Assembly (NCBI GenBank): GCA_018268465.1
Contig: JAFDWN010000007.1
Location: 272,258 to 336,257 of the forward strand
DNA: 64,000 nt
Origin: Actinomycetota bacterium
GTDB lineage: Bacteria > Actinomycetota > Actinomycetes > Mycobacteriales > Mycobacteriaceae
Direction of reading: 5' to 3'
Under the pieces are notes generated by a model, which worked only from the letters and a program-made list of their open reading frames with translations, made no database searches and had not been told where the DNA came from. The position numbers and the translations under genes are program-made. Within the stretch, counting starts at the first letter, position 1. Each line of letters begins with the position of its first letter. This document shows, one piece after another, positions 26,666 to 35,097 of the stretch.

Positions 26666-28420
26666 ATGACAGGACAGACGTTCGACGTCGTCGTGGTGGG
26701 TAGCGGCGCCGCGGGTATGGTCGCTGCCCTCACCGCCGCTGATCAGGGCCTCACCACAGTAGTCCTGGAGAAGGCGCCCCACTATGGCGGTTCTACTGCG
26801 CGATCGGGTGGCGGTGTGTGGATTCCGAACAACGAGATCCTGCAGCGCGCCGGAGTGAGAGACACACCCGAGGCGGCGCGCACCTACCTGCACGGCATCG
26901 TCGGCGACGTCGTGGAGCCGGAGCGCATCGACACGTACCTGAAGTATGCGCCGGAGATGTTGTCATTCGTGCTGGCCCACACACCGATGAAACTGACGTG
27001 GGTGCCTGGCTACTCCGACTATTACCCCGAGTCCCCCGGCGGCCGCGCCGGCGGCCGTTCGGTCGAGCCGAAGCCCTTCGACATCCGGCAGCTCGGCCCG
27101 GACATCGACACGATGGAGCCGCCCTACAGTAGGACACCGCTCAATGTGGTCGTGCTGCAACAGGATTACGTCCGACTGAACCTGCTCAAGCGTCACCCGA
27201 AGGGGCTGCTGCGCAGCCTGCGCGTGGGCGCGCGGACCTTGTGGGCGAAGGCCACCGGCAAGAATCTGGTCGGAATGGGACGCGCGCTGATCGCCCCGCT
27301 GCGCATCGGACTGCGTCAGGCCGGGGTTCCGGTCCTCCTCGACACGGCGCTGACCGACCTCTACGTCGAGGACGGCGTGGTCCGCGGTGTGTATGTGAAG
27401 TCGACGACCGGCGCCGAATCCGAGGAGCCCGAACTGATCCGGGCGCGTCGCGGCGTGATCTTGGCCTGCGGCGGGTTCGAGCGCAACGAGCAGATGCGGA
27501 TCAAGTACCAGCGCAGCCCGATCAGCGCCGAGTGGACGGTCGGCGCTGCGGCGAATACCGGCGACGGCATAGTGGCTGCCGAAAAATTGGGCGCCGCACT
27601 GGAACTCATGGAAGACGCGTGGTGGGGTCCGACCATGGACCTGACCAGTCCGTGGTTTGCCTTGTCGGAACGAAATTCGCCGGGGACGATCATGGTCAAT
27701 AGCGCCGGCAAGCGGTACATGAACGAATCACTGCCGTATGTCGAGGCGACACACCGGATGTACGGCGGTACGCACGGCCAGGGACCGGGCCCCGGTGAGA
27801 ATCTGCCGTCCTGGATGATCCTGGACCAGCGGTGCCGGGACAGGTACCTATTCGCCGCGCTGCAAGCGGGTCAGCGTTTCCCGCGCAAATGGGTCGACTC
27901 GGGCGCGATCGTCACTGCGCCGACCATCGCCGAACTGGCGGCTGGGATCGGCGTCGACCCGGACGGACTCGAAGCGACGATCCAGCGGTTCAACGGATTC
28001 GCCCGCACGGGGGTGGACGCGGACTTCCACCGCGGGGAAAGCGCGTACGACAAGTACTACGGCGATCCCACCAACAAGCCGAACCCGTGTCTGGGTGAGA
28101 TCGCGCACGCACCGTTTCACGCGGTCCGGATGGTGCCGGGGGATCTGGGCACCAAGGGCGGCATCCGGACCGATGTCCACGCCAGGGCGCTGCGCGACGA
28201 CGGCTCCGTCATCGAGGGTCTCTACGCCGCAGGCAATGTCAGCGCGCCGGTGATGGGCCATACCTATCCGGGTCCGGGCGGCACGATCGGCCCGGCGATG
28301 GCGTTCGGATATCTCGCCGCCCTGCATATCGCCGGAGCCGCCCCTGCGGCGACATCGGGCCACGCAGCCGCCCCGGCGGCGACATCGGATCCCGCGGCGT
28401 CGGAAGCCGGGCGGAACTGA
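26666..28420 (+). CDS. kstD: 3-ketosteroid delta-1-dehydrogenase KstD
   Basis: A 584-aa FAD enzyme that introduces the C1-C2 double bond in 3-ketosteroids and acts with KshA to open ring B. FAD binding is shown by VVVGSGAAGMVAALTAAD at the N-terminus. The substrate and catalytic region includes GGSTARSGGGVWIPNN, GDLGTKGGIRTD near residue 495, and GPGGTIGPAMAFGYLAA near the end. The C-terminus carries an unusual Ala/Pro-rich tail with two copies of AAPAATS, encoded by a short DNA repeat. The ATG at 26666 is chosen for the family start MTGQTFDVVVVGSG; the long upstream extension in the same frame is antisense to hsaE. The M. tuberculosis equivalent is Rv3537. Confidence 0.96.
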   Translation: MTGQTFDVVVVGSGAAGMVAALTAADQGLTTVVLEKAPHYGGSTARSGGGVWIPNNEILQRAGVRDTPEAARTYLHGIVGDVVEPERIDTYLKYAPEMLSFVLAHTPMKLTWVPGYSDYYPESPGGRAGGRSVEPKPFDIRQLGPDIDTMEPPYSRTPLNVVVLQQDYVRLNLLKRHPKGLLRSLRVGARTLWAKATGKNLVGMGRALIAPLRIGLRQAGVPVLLDTALTDLYVEDGVVRGVYVKSTTGAESEEPELIRARRGVILACGGFERNEQMRIKYQRSPISAEWTVGAAANTGDGIVAAEKLGAALELMEDAWWGPTMDLTSPWFALSERNSPGTIMVNSAGKRYMNESLPYVEATHRMYGGTHGQGPGPGENLPSWMILDQRCRDRYLFAALQAGQRFPRKWVDSGAIVTAPTIAELAAGIGVDPDGLEATIQRFNGFARTGVDADFHRGESAYDKYYGDPTNKPNPCLGEIAHAPFHAVRMVPGDLGTKGGIRTDVHARALRDDGSVIEGLYAAGNVSAPVMGHTYPGPGGTIGPAMAFGYLAALHIAGAAPAATSGHAAAPAATSDPAASEAGRN

Positions 28421-29280
28421 TGCCCATCGATCTGGACACGGCTCTCGGCGCCGAACTCGAACCGGTCGAGTTCTCCTGGAGTAGCAGCGATGTGCAGCTC
28501 TACCACCTCGGGCTCGGCGCAGGCGCCGATCCCATGGACCACCGCGAACTGCGCTACCTGACCGACGGTGCGCCGCAGGTGTTACCGACGTTCGGTTGTG
28601 TGGCGGCGACTTTTCACGCCACGAAGGCACCCCGGGTGAGTTTTCCGGGTGTGGAGATCGAACTGGCGCGCGTGCTGCATGCATCCGAAGAAGTGACCGT
28701 CCCCGCCCCGCTGCCATCGTCGGGCTCCGCGCGCTCGGTGACCAGGCTGGTGGATATCTGGGACAAAGGGAAGGCTGCCGTCATCTGGTCGGAGACCACG
28801 GTCACCGCACCGGACGGCGCGCTGCTGTGGACACAGCGGCGGTCGATATTTGCGCGCGGCGAGGGCGGGTTCGGCGGTCCGCGGGGTTCCTCGACATCGG
28901 TCGCGCCGCCCGACCGCGAACCCGACGTCGAGGTGGCGCTGCCCATCCTGCCTCAGCAGGCGTTGCTGTATCGGTTGTGCGGGGACCGCAATCCACTGCA
29001 TTCCGATCCGGAATTTGCTGCGGCCGCGGGCTTTCCACGCCCGATCCTGCACGGTCTGTGCACCTTCGGGGTGGGCTGCAAAGCGATCGTCGACGCGCTG
29101 CTGGACGGCGACGCCGGCCGGGTGAGGTCCTACGGAGCGCGTTTCGCGGGCGTGGTCTTTCCCGGCGAGACACTCAAGGCGCGGATCTGGAAGGAGGACG
29201 GCCGGTTGCTCGCCGTGCTGAGCGCACCGAGCAGAGACGATGCCGTAGTCCTGTCGGGCGTTGAGTTGGTGCCGGTCTAA
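28420..29280 (+). CDS. MaoC-like double hotdog enoyl-CoA hydratase (Rv3538-like)
   Basis: A 286-aa double-hotdog protein. The C-terminal domain has the hydratase-2 motif CGDRNPLHSDPEFAAAAGFPRPILHGLC, with the Asp-His catalytic pair; the N-terminal half is the degenerate partner fold. It likely hydrates a 2-enoyl-CoA in steroid side-chain beta-oxidation, as suggested for Rv3538. The ATG overlaps the kstD stop (TGATG), so it is translationally coupled to kstD. Its stop overlaps the convergent epimerase stop by 4 bp. It is the last recognisable sterol gene; the polysaccharide locus begins immediately afterwards. Confidence 0.9.
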   Translation: MPIDLDTALGAELEPVEFSWSSSDVQLYHLGLGAGADPMDHRELRYLTDGAPQVLPTFGCVAATFHATKAPRVSFPGVEIELARVLHASEEVTVPAPLPSSGSARSVTRLVDIWDKGKAAVIWSETTVTAPDGALLWTQRRSIFARGEGGFGGPRGSSTSVAPPDREPDVEVALPILPQQALLYRLCGDRNPLHSDPEFAAAAGFPRPILHGLCTFGVGCKAIVDALLDGDAGRVRSYGARFAGVVFPGETLKARIWKEDGRLLAVLSAPSRDDAVVLSGVELVPV

Positions 29281-30257
29281 GCTCCCACGAGAGCCGGTGA
29301 TTCCGATTCGAGAGTGTCGCACAACCACTGCATGGTCCGCCGGATTCCCTCGGTGATGTCGACGCGCGGGGACCAGCCGAGTTCGCGCGCGGCCTTGGCA
29401 GCGTCGAGCGCAATCACCCCCGGCGCCTCCCCATCGTCGGTGACCGGTGCCGGCAACGGCGATTCGTCCAAGTCCGCGGCCATCAGGTTGTGGACGTCGG
29501 TCATCGTCGTGCGCCGTCCGGTGCCGATGTTGTAGACGCCGGTTCGTTCCATCGGCGCCTCGGCGGCACAGACGAACGCCTCGACGACATCGTCGACATA
29601 GACGAAATCGTGAGCGGTGGCGTGGTCGCGGTAGACCGCGAACGGCCGGCCGGTGACCATGGCACTGCCGACAACGGCGATTGCGCCGGCGGCCCCGTGC
29701 GGGCTCTGCCGCGGTCCGTACACGTCGGCGAGCGCCAGACAGATCGGCGCCAGACCGTACATGCCCGCGTAGGCGCGCAAGTACATCTCGCCGGCGAGCT
29801 TGGCGACGGCGTGGGGAGACAGCGGGTCGACGTGGCGGCTCTCGTCGACCAGTGCGGCGTCCTGATCGCCGTAGCGTGACGCGCCCGAGGCCGCGTAGAC
29901 GATCCTCCGCACGCCGGCCTGCCTGCTCGCCTCGCACAGGTTGATGGTCCCGAGGACATTACTGCGGGCGTCGAACTGCGGATCGGAAACCGATGCGTCC
30001 CGGTCGACCTGCGCGGCGAGATGGAAGATGACGTGCGGCTGCGCGCCCGCGACGATATCGACGAGTTCCGGTGCCTGAATGTCGGCGCGCACCAGCGTGA
30101 ATCGGCGATCTCCCCGGTGGGCGAGCGCGTGCTCGAGGTTCGCCGTGATGCCGGTCCGGAAGTTGTCGACGCCGACGACCTGATGACCGTCGGCCAGCAG
30201 ACGATCGACGAGCGTGGACCCGATGAAACCGGCGGCTCCCGTGACGATGGCACGCAT
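29277..30257 (-). CDS. NAD-dependent epimerase/dehydratase (GalE-like) with His at the catalytic Tyr position
   Basis: A 326-aa extended SDR of the nucleotide-sugar epimerase type. The NAD motif is GAAGFIGS and FHLAAQVD is present. The catalytic Tyr-x3-Lys should fall in SPHAVAKLAGEMYLRAY, but the codon is CAC, giving H149-x3-K153. A Ser lies in the expected region (AASGAS). Later segments such as VYGPRQSPHG and TAHDFVYVDDVVEAF are typical of GalE1-like mycobacterial epimerases. It is likely to act on a UDP- or GDP-sugar for the adjacent locus, but activity is doubtful if Tyr is essential. It is convergent with the MaoC-like gene. Confidence 0.85.
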   Translation of the reverse strand: MRAIVTGAAGFIGSTLVDRLLADGHQVVGVDNFRTGITANLEHALAHRGDRRFTLVRADIQAPELVDIVAGAQPHVIFHLAAQVDRDASVSDPQFDARSNVLGTINLCEASRQAGVRRIVYAASGASRYGDQDAALVDESRHVDPLSPHAVAKLAGEMYLRAYAGMYGLAPICLALADVYGPRQSPHGAAGAIAVVGSAMVTGRPFAVYRDHATAHDFVYVDDVVEAFVCAAEAPMERTGVYNIGTGRRTTMTDVHNLMAADLDESPLPAPVTDDGEAPGVIALDAAKAARELGWSPRVDITEGIRRTMQWLCDTLESESPALVGA

Positions 30258-30889
30258 GTCAGTACCTCCCGGTCAGCCGGCGGAGCCGAGTCATATGCGT
30301 CGCCTCCGCCGGCCATCCAACCGAGATCGACCGGGCGTGTTCGGACCTGCCCGCCACCGTGTCCTCCCCCGCATGTCTCGCCAAATCGCAAATCAAACCA
30401 AGTTAGCCCTTAGGTCACAGATTCGAGTGACACCAACGAGTCAGAAGGAAAGCTACCACCATTCAGACAGCGGCGGCAAGGTGCGTTCAGCAAAAGTTTC
30501 TGGGTCATTGCTGAGGGAACATGTGCGCTTGACAGCTGGAGCATGAGATGCCCGATAAAACCCACTTGAACAGGCATTCCATTCGAACCACCGGATCTGG
30601 GGCGAACACCGTCGCTCGACTGGGTCCGGTGCCGGTCCAAGCGAATCTAGCAACAGCATGATTGACCGGAATCACCTTCGCCGCCCAGGGCTCGGGAATT
30701 GGAACATTCGCCTAGCTGATGCGCTAACTCGCTCGCCATGTTGTTTTTGGCAAACGAACGCATGTCTTGGCACGGATCGACATCGAGTCGTCCCCCGTCC
30801 ATCCCGCACCGCATTCTGCTCTGCTACCTTCGTGGCATGCGCCCGGCCGGCACGTCGTCTCCCGACCCAGACCTCGGCTAGGACGCGCG
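30258..30889. other. 632-bp gap at the left end of the polysaccharide locus, no gene seen
   Basis: This region separates two divergent genes, is visibly richer in A and T than its neighbours, and has no convincing ORF. A 10-bp inverted repeat (30276-30285 with 30304-30313) lies just upstream of the epimerase start and may be regulatory. An AT-rich CAGCAAAA...TTTCTG element occurs at 30488-30502. Promoters for both flanking genes are expected here but none can be assigned confidently. Confidence 0.6.
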
Positions 30890-31474
30890 GTGGCAGCGAG
30901 CGAGCATCCCCATGTCGGGGGCGTCGCCCGCCGGGGGAGCCGGATCCGACGGATGGCGTTGTGGGTGTGCACGTTGCTGGCCGTTGCCGCGACGGCTGGA
31001 TATCCCGTGTACGTCCGCCCCCAGATCGATCCGCTGCGTCACGCCGATGCGATCCTCGTGCTCGGCGGCTATGGATACCATCGCTACACCTTTGGACTGG
31101 ATCTCGCCGCCCAAGGATGGGCTCCAGACATCGTGGTGTCTAATCCCAACGGCGCCGCCGACGAATGGCTCACCGGCTACTGCGCCACCCCACATCCGAC
31201 GTTCACCATTCACTGCTTCGACCCCGAACCCCCGACCACCAAGGGGGAGGGACGTGAACTACGTCGCCTCGCCGACGAACACGGTTGGCACACAATCATC
31301 GTGGTCACGTTCCGCCCGCACATCTCGCGCGCCAGATTCATCCTGGAGCAGTGCTTTGGCGGTGAACTCATTATGGTCGCGAGTCCGACCCGCATCTCGA
31401 CGCCCCGATGGGCATTCGAGTACGTGTACCAGACCGCCGGATATCTTCGTGCGGTCGCGCAACCCGGTTGCTGA
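30890..31474 (+). CDS. YdcF-like DUF218 membrane-anchored protein
   Basis: A protein of about 194 aa. A single N-terminal hydrophobic segment (MALWVCTLLAVAATAGYPVYV, about residues 22-42) is followed by a DUF218 domain: ADAILVLGGYG, a mid-region with GEGRELRRLADEHGW, and TIIVVTFRPHISRARFILEQ. DUF218 proteins are linked to cell-envelope polymer metabolism; ElyC and SanA are examples, and the precise reaction is unknown. The GTG at 30890 is chosen because AGGA lies about 8 nt upstream. It opens a rightward run of three genes in the polysaccharide locus. Confidence 0.8.
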   Translation: MAASEHPHVGGVARRGSRIRRMALWVCTLLAVAATAGYPVYVRPQIDPLRHADAILVLGGYGYHRYTFGLDLAAQGWAPDIVVSNPNGAADEWLTGYCATPHPTFTIHCFDPEPPTTKGEGRELRRLADEHGWHTIIVVTFRPHISRARFILEQCFGGELIMVASPTRISTPRWAFEYVYQTAGYLRAVAQPGC

Positions 31475-31507
31475 CGTGGCGCCGCCCAGAATCTCTACGA
31501 TCGGACC

Positions 31508-32119
31508 ATGACGCATCGGCCCCGGCCCGTCCTCCTCGCATTCGCGCGGGTGTGGACCTTTCCGCTGTGGCGCAGCGTCATCTCCGCCGGCGACAAGATC
31601 TCGGTCGACGAGGACGTCGACTGGTGGATGGAGTGCATCAACCACCCCGACCTGCTGGCGCTGGACCACTACGCGCGCTTCGCCTATCTGGCAGGCGCGC
31701 TTCCCGAATTCCGCACACTCGTCCAATACCGGCTGCGATCGGCGCCGCGGCCGCTGCGCTTCGCGCTGCGCGTGCTGTACCGCCCGGCGTCCACGTTCAC
31801 ACTCGACGCGTCGCACATCGGTCCTGGGCTGTTTATCCAGCACGGCGTGGCCACCATCGTCACCGCCGAAGCTATCGGCGGCCACTGCTGGATCAATCAG
31901 CAGGTCACCATCGGCCACACGGCCAAAGGCAGGCCGACGCTGGGCAATCGAGTTCGTGTCGGAACCGGCGCGGTCGTACTCGGCGCGATCACCCTGCACG
32001 ACGGCGCGACGGTCGGCGCAAACGCCACCGTGATGCACGACGTCGGGGCCGGAGTCACCGTGGTGGCGCCTCTTGCGACAGCACTCGACCGAAACCAGAG
32101 TGAAGGGACGGCGCCCTGA
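31508..32119 (+). CDS. Serine-acetyltransferase-like hexapeptide-repeat acetyltransferase
   Basis: A 203-aa protein with a left-handed beta-helix of hexapeptide repeats. The CysE-like signature is IGPGLFIQHGVATIVTAEAIGGHCWINQQVTIGH, followed by GNRVRVGTGAVVLGAITLHDGATVGANATV. An acetyl-CoA-dependent O-acetyltransferase is expected. In a polysaccharide locus, acetylation of a sugar or precursor is more likely than cysteine synthesis, but this is inferred. It lies 33 bp after the YdcF-like gene. Confidence 0.82.
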   Translation: MTHRPRPVLLAFARVWTFPLWRSVISAGDKISVDEDVDWWMECINHPDLLALDHYARFAYLAGALPEFRTLVQYRLRSAPRPLRFALRVLYRPASTFTLDASHIGPGLFIQHGVATIVTAEAIGGHCWINQQVTIGHTAKGRPTLGNRVRVGTGAVVLGAITLHDGATVGANATVMHDVGAGVTVVAPLATALDRNQSEGTAP

Positions 32120-32225
32120 GGCCCAACCCGTTCTGGCGAGTACGGCCGCAACGCGCCCCGACGGCCGCGTGCTCAACGGTGCACGCGACCAGAGGGAACT
32201 ATTCGGCCAGGATTCGAGGCACACG

Positions 32226-32867
32226 GTGACGTCGCGCTACCTCAACTGGAAGACCTACGCCACCCGACTGAACTCGGTCGAGGCCGCGCTCGCCCGCAGA
32301 CGCCGCGCGACCAGGGCACGGTTTCTCGAACAGACGATTCCCAGTGGGGGTGTCGGGGCTGAACTTGGCGTGTACAAGGGCTACTTCACCCGTACGCTGC
32401 TGGACGTCCTTGCACCCGAGACCATCCATCTCATCGACCCCTGGTATGTCCTCGGTGCGCGGTGGGAGTGGGCATTCGGAGATCGATCGACCGTGGAAGC
32501 ACTGGTGGGGATCCTTCGCACTTACGCACCCGAGCTGACATCCGGCAGGGCCGTCCTGCACATCGGCGACGACACCGAGGTGCTGCGGACGTTTCCCGAC
32601 CGCTACTTCGACTGGGTATATCTCGACACCACCCACGACTACAGCCACTCATGCAAAGAACTTGAACTGCTTGCGGTGAAGGTCAAGACGGACGGTGTGA
32701 TCGCTGGTGACGATTGGCAGAGCGACCCCACCCACGTCCACCACGGAGTGTGCCGCGCGGTGCGCGAGTTCATCGAATGCGAACCTTACGAACTCATTTA
32801 CGCCGATGACGTGAACAAGCAATGGGCGATTCGCAGACTCTGCGAATCGCCCACCGGTCCTGGATAG
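32226..32867 (+). CDS. Class I SAM-dependent methyltransferase (Methyltransf_24 type)
   Basis: A 213-aa methyltransferase. The SAM motif is VGAELGVYKGYFTRTLLDVL, followed by IHLIDPWY; the acidic and metal-region motif is FDWVYLDTTHDYSHSCKELELLAVKVKTDG. Such enzymes often O-methylate sugars or small glycan substrates. The GTG at 32226 is preferred because an AGG site lies six bases upstream and the in-frame ORF before it would overlap the acetyltransferase gene. The end of the gene contains a perfect 14-bp hairpin that probably terminates transcription. Confidence 0.8.
   Translation: MTSRYLNWKTYATRLNSVEAALARRRRATRARFLEQTIPSGGVGAELGVYKGYFTRTLLDVLAPETIHLIDPWYVLGARWEWAFGDRSTVEALVGILRTYAPELTSGRAVLHIGDDTEVLRTFPDRYFDWVYLDTTHDYSHSCKELELLAVKVKTDGVIAGDDWQSDPTHVHHGVCRAVREFIECEPYELIYADDVNKQWAIRRLCESPTGPG
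32823..32853. terminator. 14-bp hairpin inside the 3' end of the methyltransferase gene
   Basis: Positions 32823-32836 pair exactly with 32840-32853 across a 3-nt loop. The hairpin overlaps the last codons of the methyltransferase and lies 29 bp from the stop of the convergent flippase gene, so it could end transcripts from both sides. Confidence 0.75.
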
Positions 32868-32881
32868 CGGCGGGTCGCCCG

Positions 32882-34204
32882 CTAACTTCGGCGGGAACGC
32901 CGGCGAACCAGTCTGGGCACCCAGATCAGGTCCGGGACGACCTGCGCGACGAAGATTCCGAATGCGGCCGCCGAGGCGACGCCCACCGCACCGAAGATGG
33001 GTGCGAAAACGCAGCCCAACCCGATGCTGAGGACCGCCATGGCCAGCGTCCACAATGCCTGCCACCGCGCTTCGACGGGTCTGGTCAGCAGGACGAAGGT
33101 CGGCAGATGGATCGCCTGCCCGAGCAACACTGCCGCGAACGCCAGCGCGAGCCAGACCGACACATCGAGCTCACCGCCGGAGACGATCCGGGCCAGCCAG
33201 GGCCCCGACAGCACCATACAAACACCCGCCAGCCCAGCCATTCCGGCGAAAGCTCCGGTGACCCCCCACCACAGTCGTACCGTTTCCTCCGTGGCGGTCC
33301 GACGCTTGACGAACACCGGCCAGTACGCCAGCGCGGCCGTCGACAACACCGACCAGCACACCGCATACAACTGCGCCATCAGCGCATAGTCCGAGAGCTC
33401 CGCGGGTGTGCCCAGGTGTCCGAGGATGACGCGTCCGGTATGGAGGCCGGCGGGGAGCCCGACACCGACGACGAACAGCCACCCGCTGCCCGCCAGCAGG
33501 CGCGGACCTGGACGCGATCCCGGTACCCGGGCATAAACCGACCGGCCGAGTCCGGACAGTCGTAGCGCCAAGGCGGTGCCAATGAGCTGACCTACGAGCA
33601 GACCGGCGAGCGGCGACGTGGCGTACCAGATGCCGTCGGCGTTGACGGCGTACAGCAGCAGCGTGATTACCAATCCGAAAAGAGGGCAGCTCATCAGCAC
33701 CAGCGTCGCGAGCGGATTGCGGCCGATTCCGATGAGTATCCGAACGCCGAGCCCGGCTGGCACGGTAAGGGCGAATGTGCATGCCGCGACGGTGATCGCC
33801 CACCGGTCTTGCGGGCCGCTGGAGAATCCGACGACTGTGTCCCAGCCGTCAGTCGCCATCACGGTTAGCGAGACCAGTGCGATCGTGCCCGCGACGGCGA
33901 ACAGCACCCGATAACCGCGCCGGATGACGTCCACGGCATCGGGATTCCGGTGCGGTCCTGACAGCTGGGCGCTTGCGCTGAGTACTGTGGCACCGATGCC
34001 GAGATCGGCGAACGGAACGAGCAATGCGATTGTCGCCACCAGCGAAACCAGCCCGAATACTGCCGAACCGGTCTCGCGGACCACGATCGCGGTGTTGGCG
34101 AGCCCCAATGCCGCTGTCACCGGCGTGCCGATGATCCGGTAGATCGGACCGTAGAGTAGGGAGCGCTGCTCGGCCGGTGCGAGTCGTCCCTGGTCTGGGG
34201 TCAC
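32882..34204 (-). CDS. Wzx-type polysaccharide flippase
   Basis: A 440-aa polytopic protein with about 12 hydrophobic segments, of the MATE/polysaccharide-transport (Wzx) type. The N-terminus GPIYRIIGTPVTAALGLANTAIVVRETGSAVFGLVSLV and PFADLGIGATVLSA are characteristic. It is expected to flip lipid-linked oligosaccharide repeat units across the membrane. The GTG at 34204 overlaps the stop of the glycosyltransferase gene (GTGA), so the leftward run ligase/polymerase, glycosyltransferase, flippase is translationally coupled. It is one of two Wzx-type genes in the window; the other is at 55932-57560. Confidence 0.87.
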   Translation of the reverse strand: MTPDQGRLAPAEQRSLLYGPIYRIIGTPVTAALGLANTAIVVRETGSAVFGLVSLVATIALLVPFADLGIGATVLSASAQLSGPHRNPDAVDVIRRGYRVLFAVAGTIALVSLTVMATDGWDTVVGFSSGPQDRWAITVAACTFALTVPAGLGVRILIGIGRNPLATLVLMSCPLFGLVITLLLYAVNADGIWYATSPLAGLLVGQLIGTALALRLSGLGRSVYARVPGSRPGPRLLAGSGWLFVVGVGLPAGLHTGRVILGHLGTPAELSDYALMAQLYAVCWSVLSTAALAYWPVFVKRRTATEETVRLWWGVTGAFAGMAGLAGVCMVLSGPWLARIVSGGELDVSVWLALAFAAVLLGQAIHLPTFVLLTRPVEARWQALWTLAMAVLSIGLGCVFAPIFGAVGVASAAAFGIFVAQVVPDLIWVPRLVRRRSRRS

Positions 34205-35097
34205 GGCCGCATCGATCGCATGATGATCCTGCTCGCGTTGAGCACCGCATAGGCCAGTGCGAATGGACCGGGCCGCCCGCAGCGCAAAGCCGTCTCGACG
34301 CTGCGCCGTATGCCGCCAAGCGAATGCGCCGATACGGCCGCGCTGACCGGGCTGGTGCACAGGTAATCGCCCAGCACCCGAGGTGATTCCGATGCCAGGT
34401 ACCTCAGTCCCCAGTCGATGTATGCGTCGACGTCGACGGAAGGGTCGCGGGAGACGGAGGCCTCTCTGACGTTGTAGGTGCTGAGCACTTCAGGCAGCTG
34501 CAGCACCCGGAGCGTCGGAATCCGGCGCTGTACGCCGATCAGCCAGCTGGGCTCGTCGTGAGGCGCTTCTCTGTCGGTACCCCAGGGGATCTCGCGCGCC
34601 AACGCGGTCGGGAAACACAGCGTGGACGTCTGCAACGCCGCGCCTCCGACGGTGATGCCGCGGAAGCGAAACAGGTAGTCGGCAATCGGCTCTGCCGGTC
34701 CGATGAGCCGTCGGGGCCAGGTTCGATACCTGCTGCCCGGCCCCACGACGGCCATCCGTGACGATGCGATCCACGGTGTGTCCGGTGCGGCGTGGGCCGC
34801 GGCCAGTTGGTGTTCCAGCTTGGCGGGGTACCACTCGTCGTCATCGTCGAGCAGAGCGATCACCGAGCCGCCGGCGGCGTCGATACCCCGCTGGCGGGCG
34901 CGAGCCGGGCCAATTCCATGGAAGTCGTTGCGTAACAGTATGATTCGGTCATCATCGGGCAACACGATCGGTGCGTTCGTGTCGGCCACGACGATCACTT
35001 CCGCGACGGGATACGTCTGGCCGAGCACCGACCGGAGCGCGCGACCCAGGGACGGCCGCCCGACAGATGGGATCACGACGGTGACGCGCGAGCTCAA
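34201..35097 (-). CDS. Family 2 glycosyltransferase
   Basis: A 298-aa GT-A fold enzyme. It begins VTVVIPSVGRPSLGRALRSVLGQTYPVAEVIVVADT; the metal and nucleotide-sugar motif is VIALLDDDDEWYPAKLEHQL, with GGAALQTSTLCFP following. It should add one sugar to a lipid-linked intermediate. The start is taken as the TTG at 35097, which overlaps the upstream stop (TTGA); no nearby ATG or GTG fits. It is the middle gene of a three-gene leftward operon with a Wzy/ligase-like gene and a Wzx-like gene. Confidence 0.87.
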   Translation of the reverse strand: MSSRVTVVIPSVGRPSLGRALRSVLGQTYPVAEVIVVADTNAPIVLPDDDRIILLRNDFHGIGPARARQRGIDAAGGSVIALLDDDDEWYPAKLEHQLAAAHAAPDTPWIASSRMAVVGPGSRYRTWPRRLIGPAEPIADYLFRFRGITVGGAALQTSTLCFPTALAREIPWGTDREAPHDEPSWLIGVQRRIPTLRVLQLPEVLSTYNVREASVSRDPSVDVDAYIDWGLRYLASESPRVLGDYLCTSPVSAAVSAHSLGGIRRSVETALRCGRPGPFALAYAVLNASRIIMRSMRP

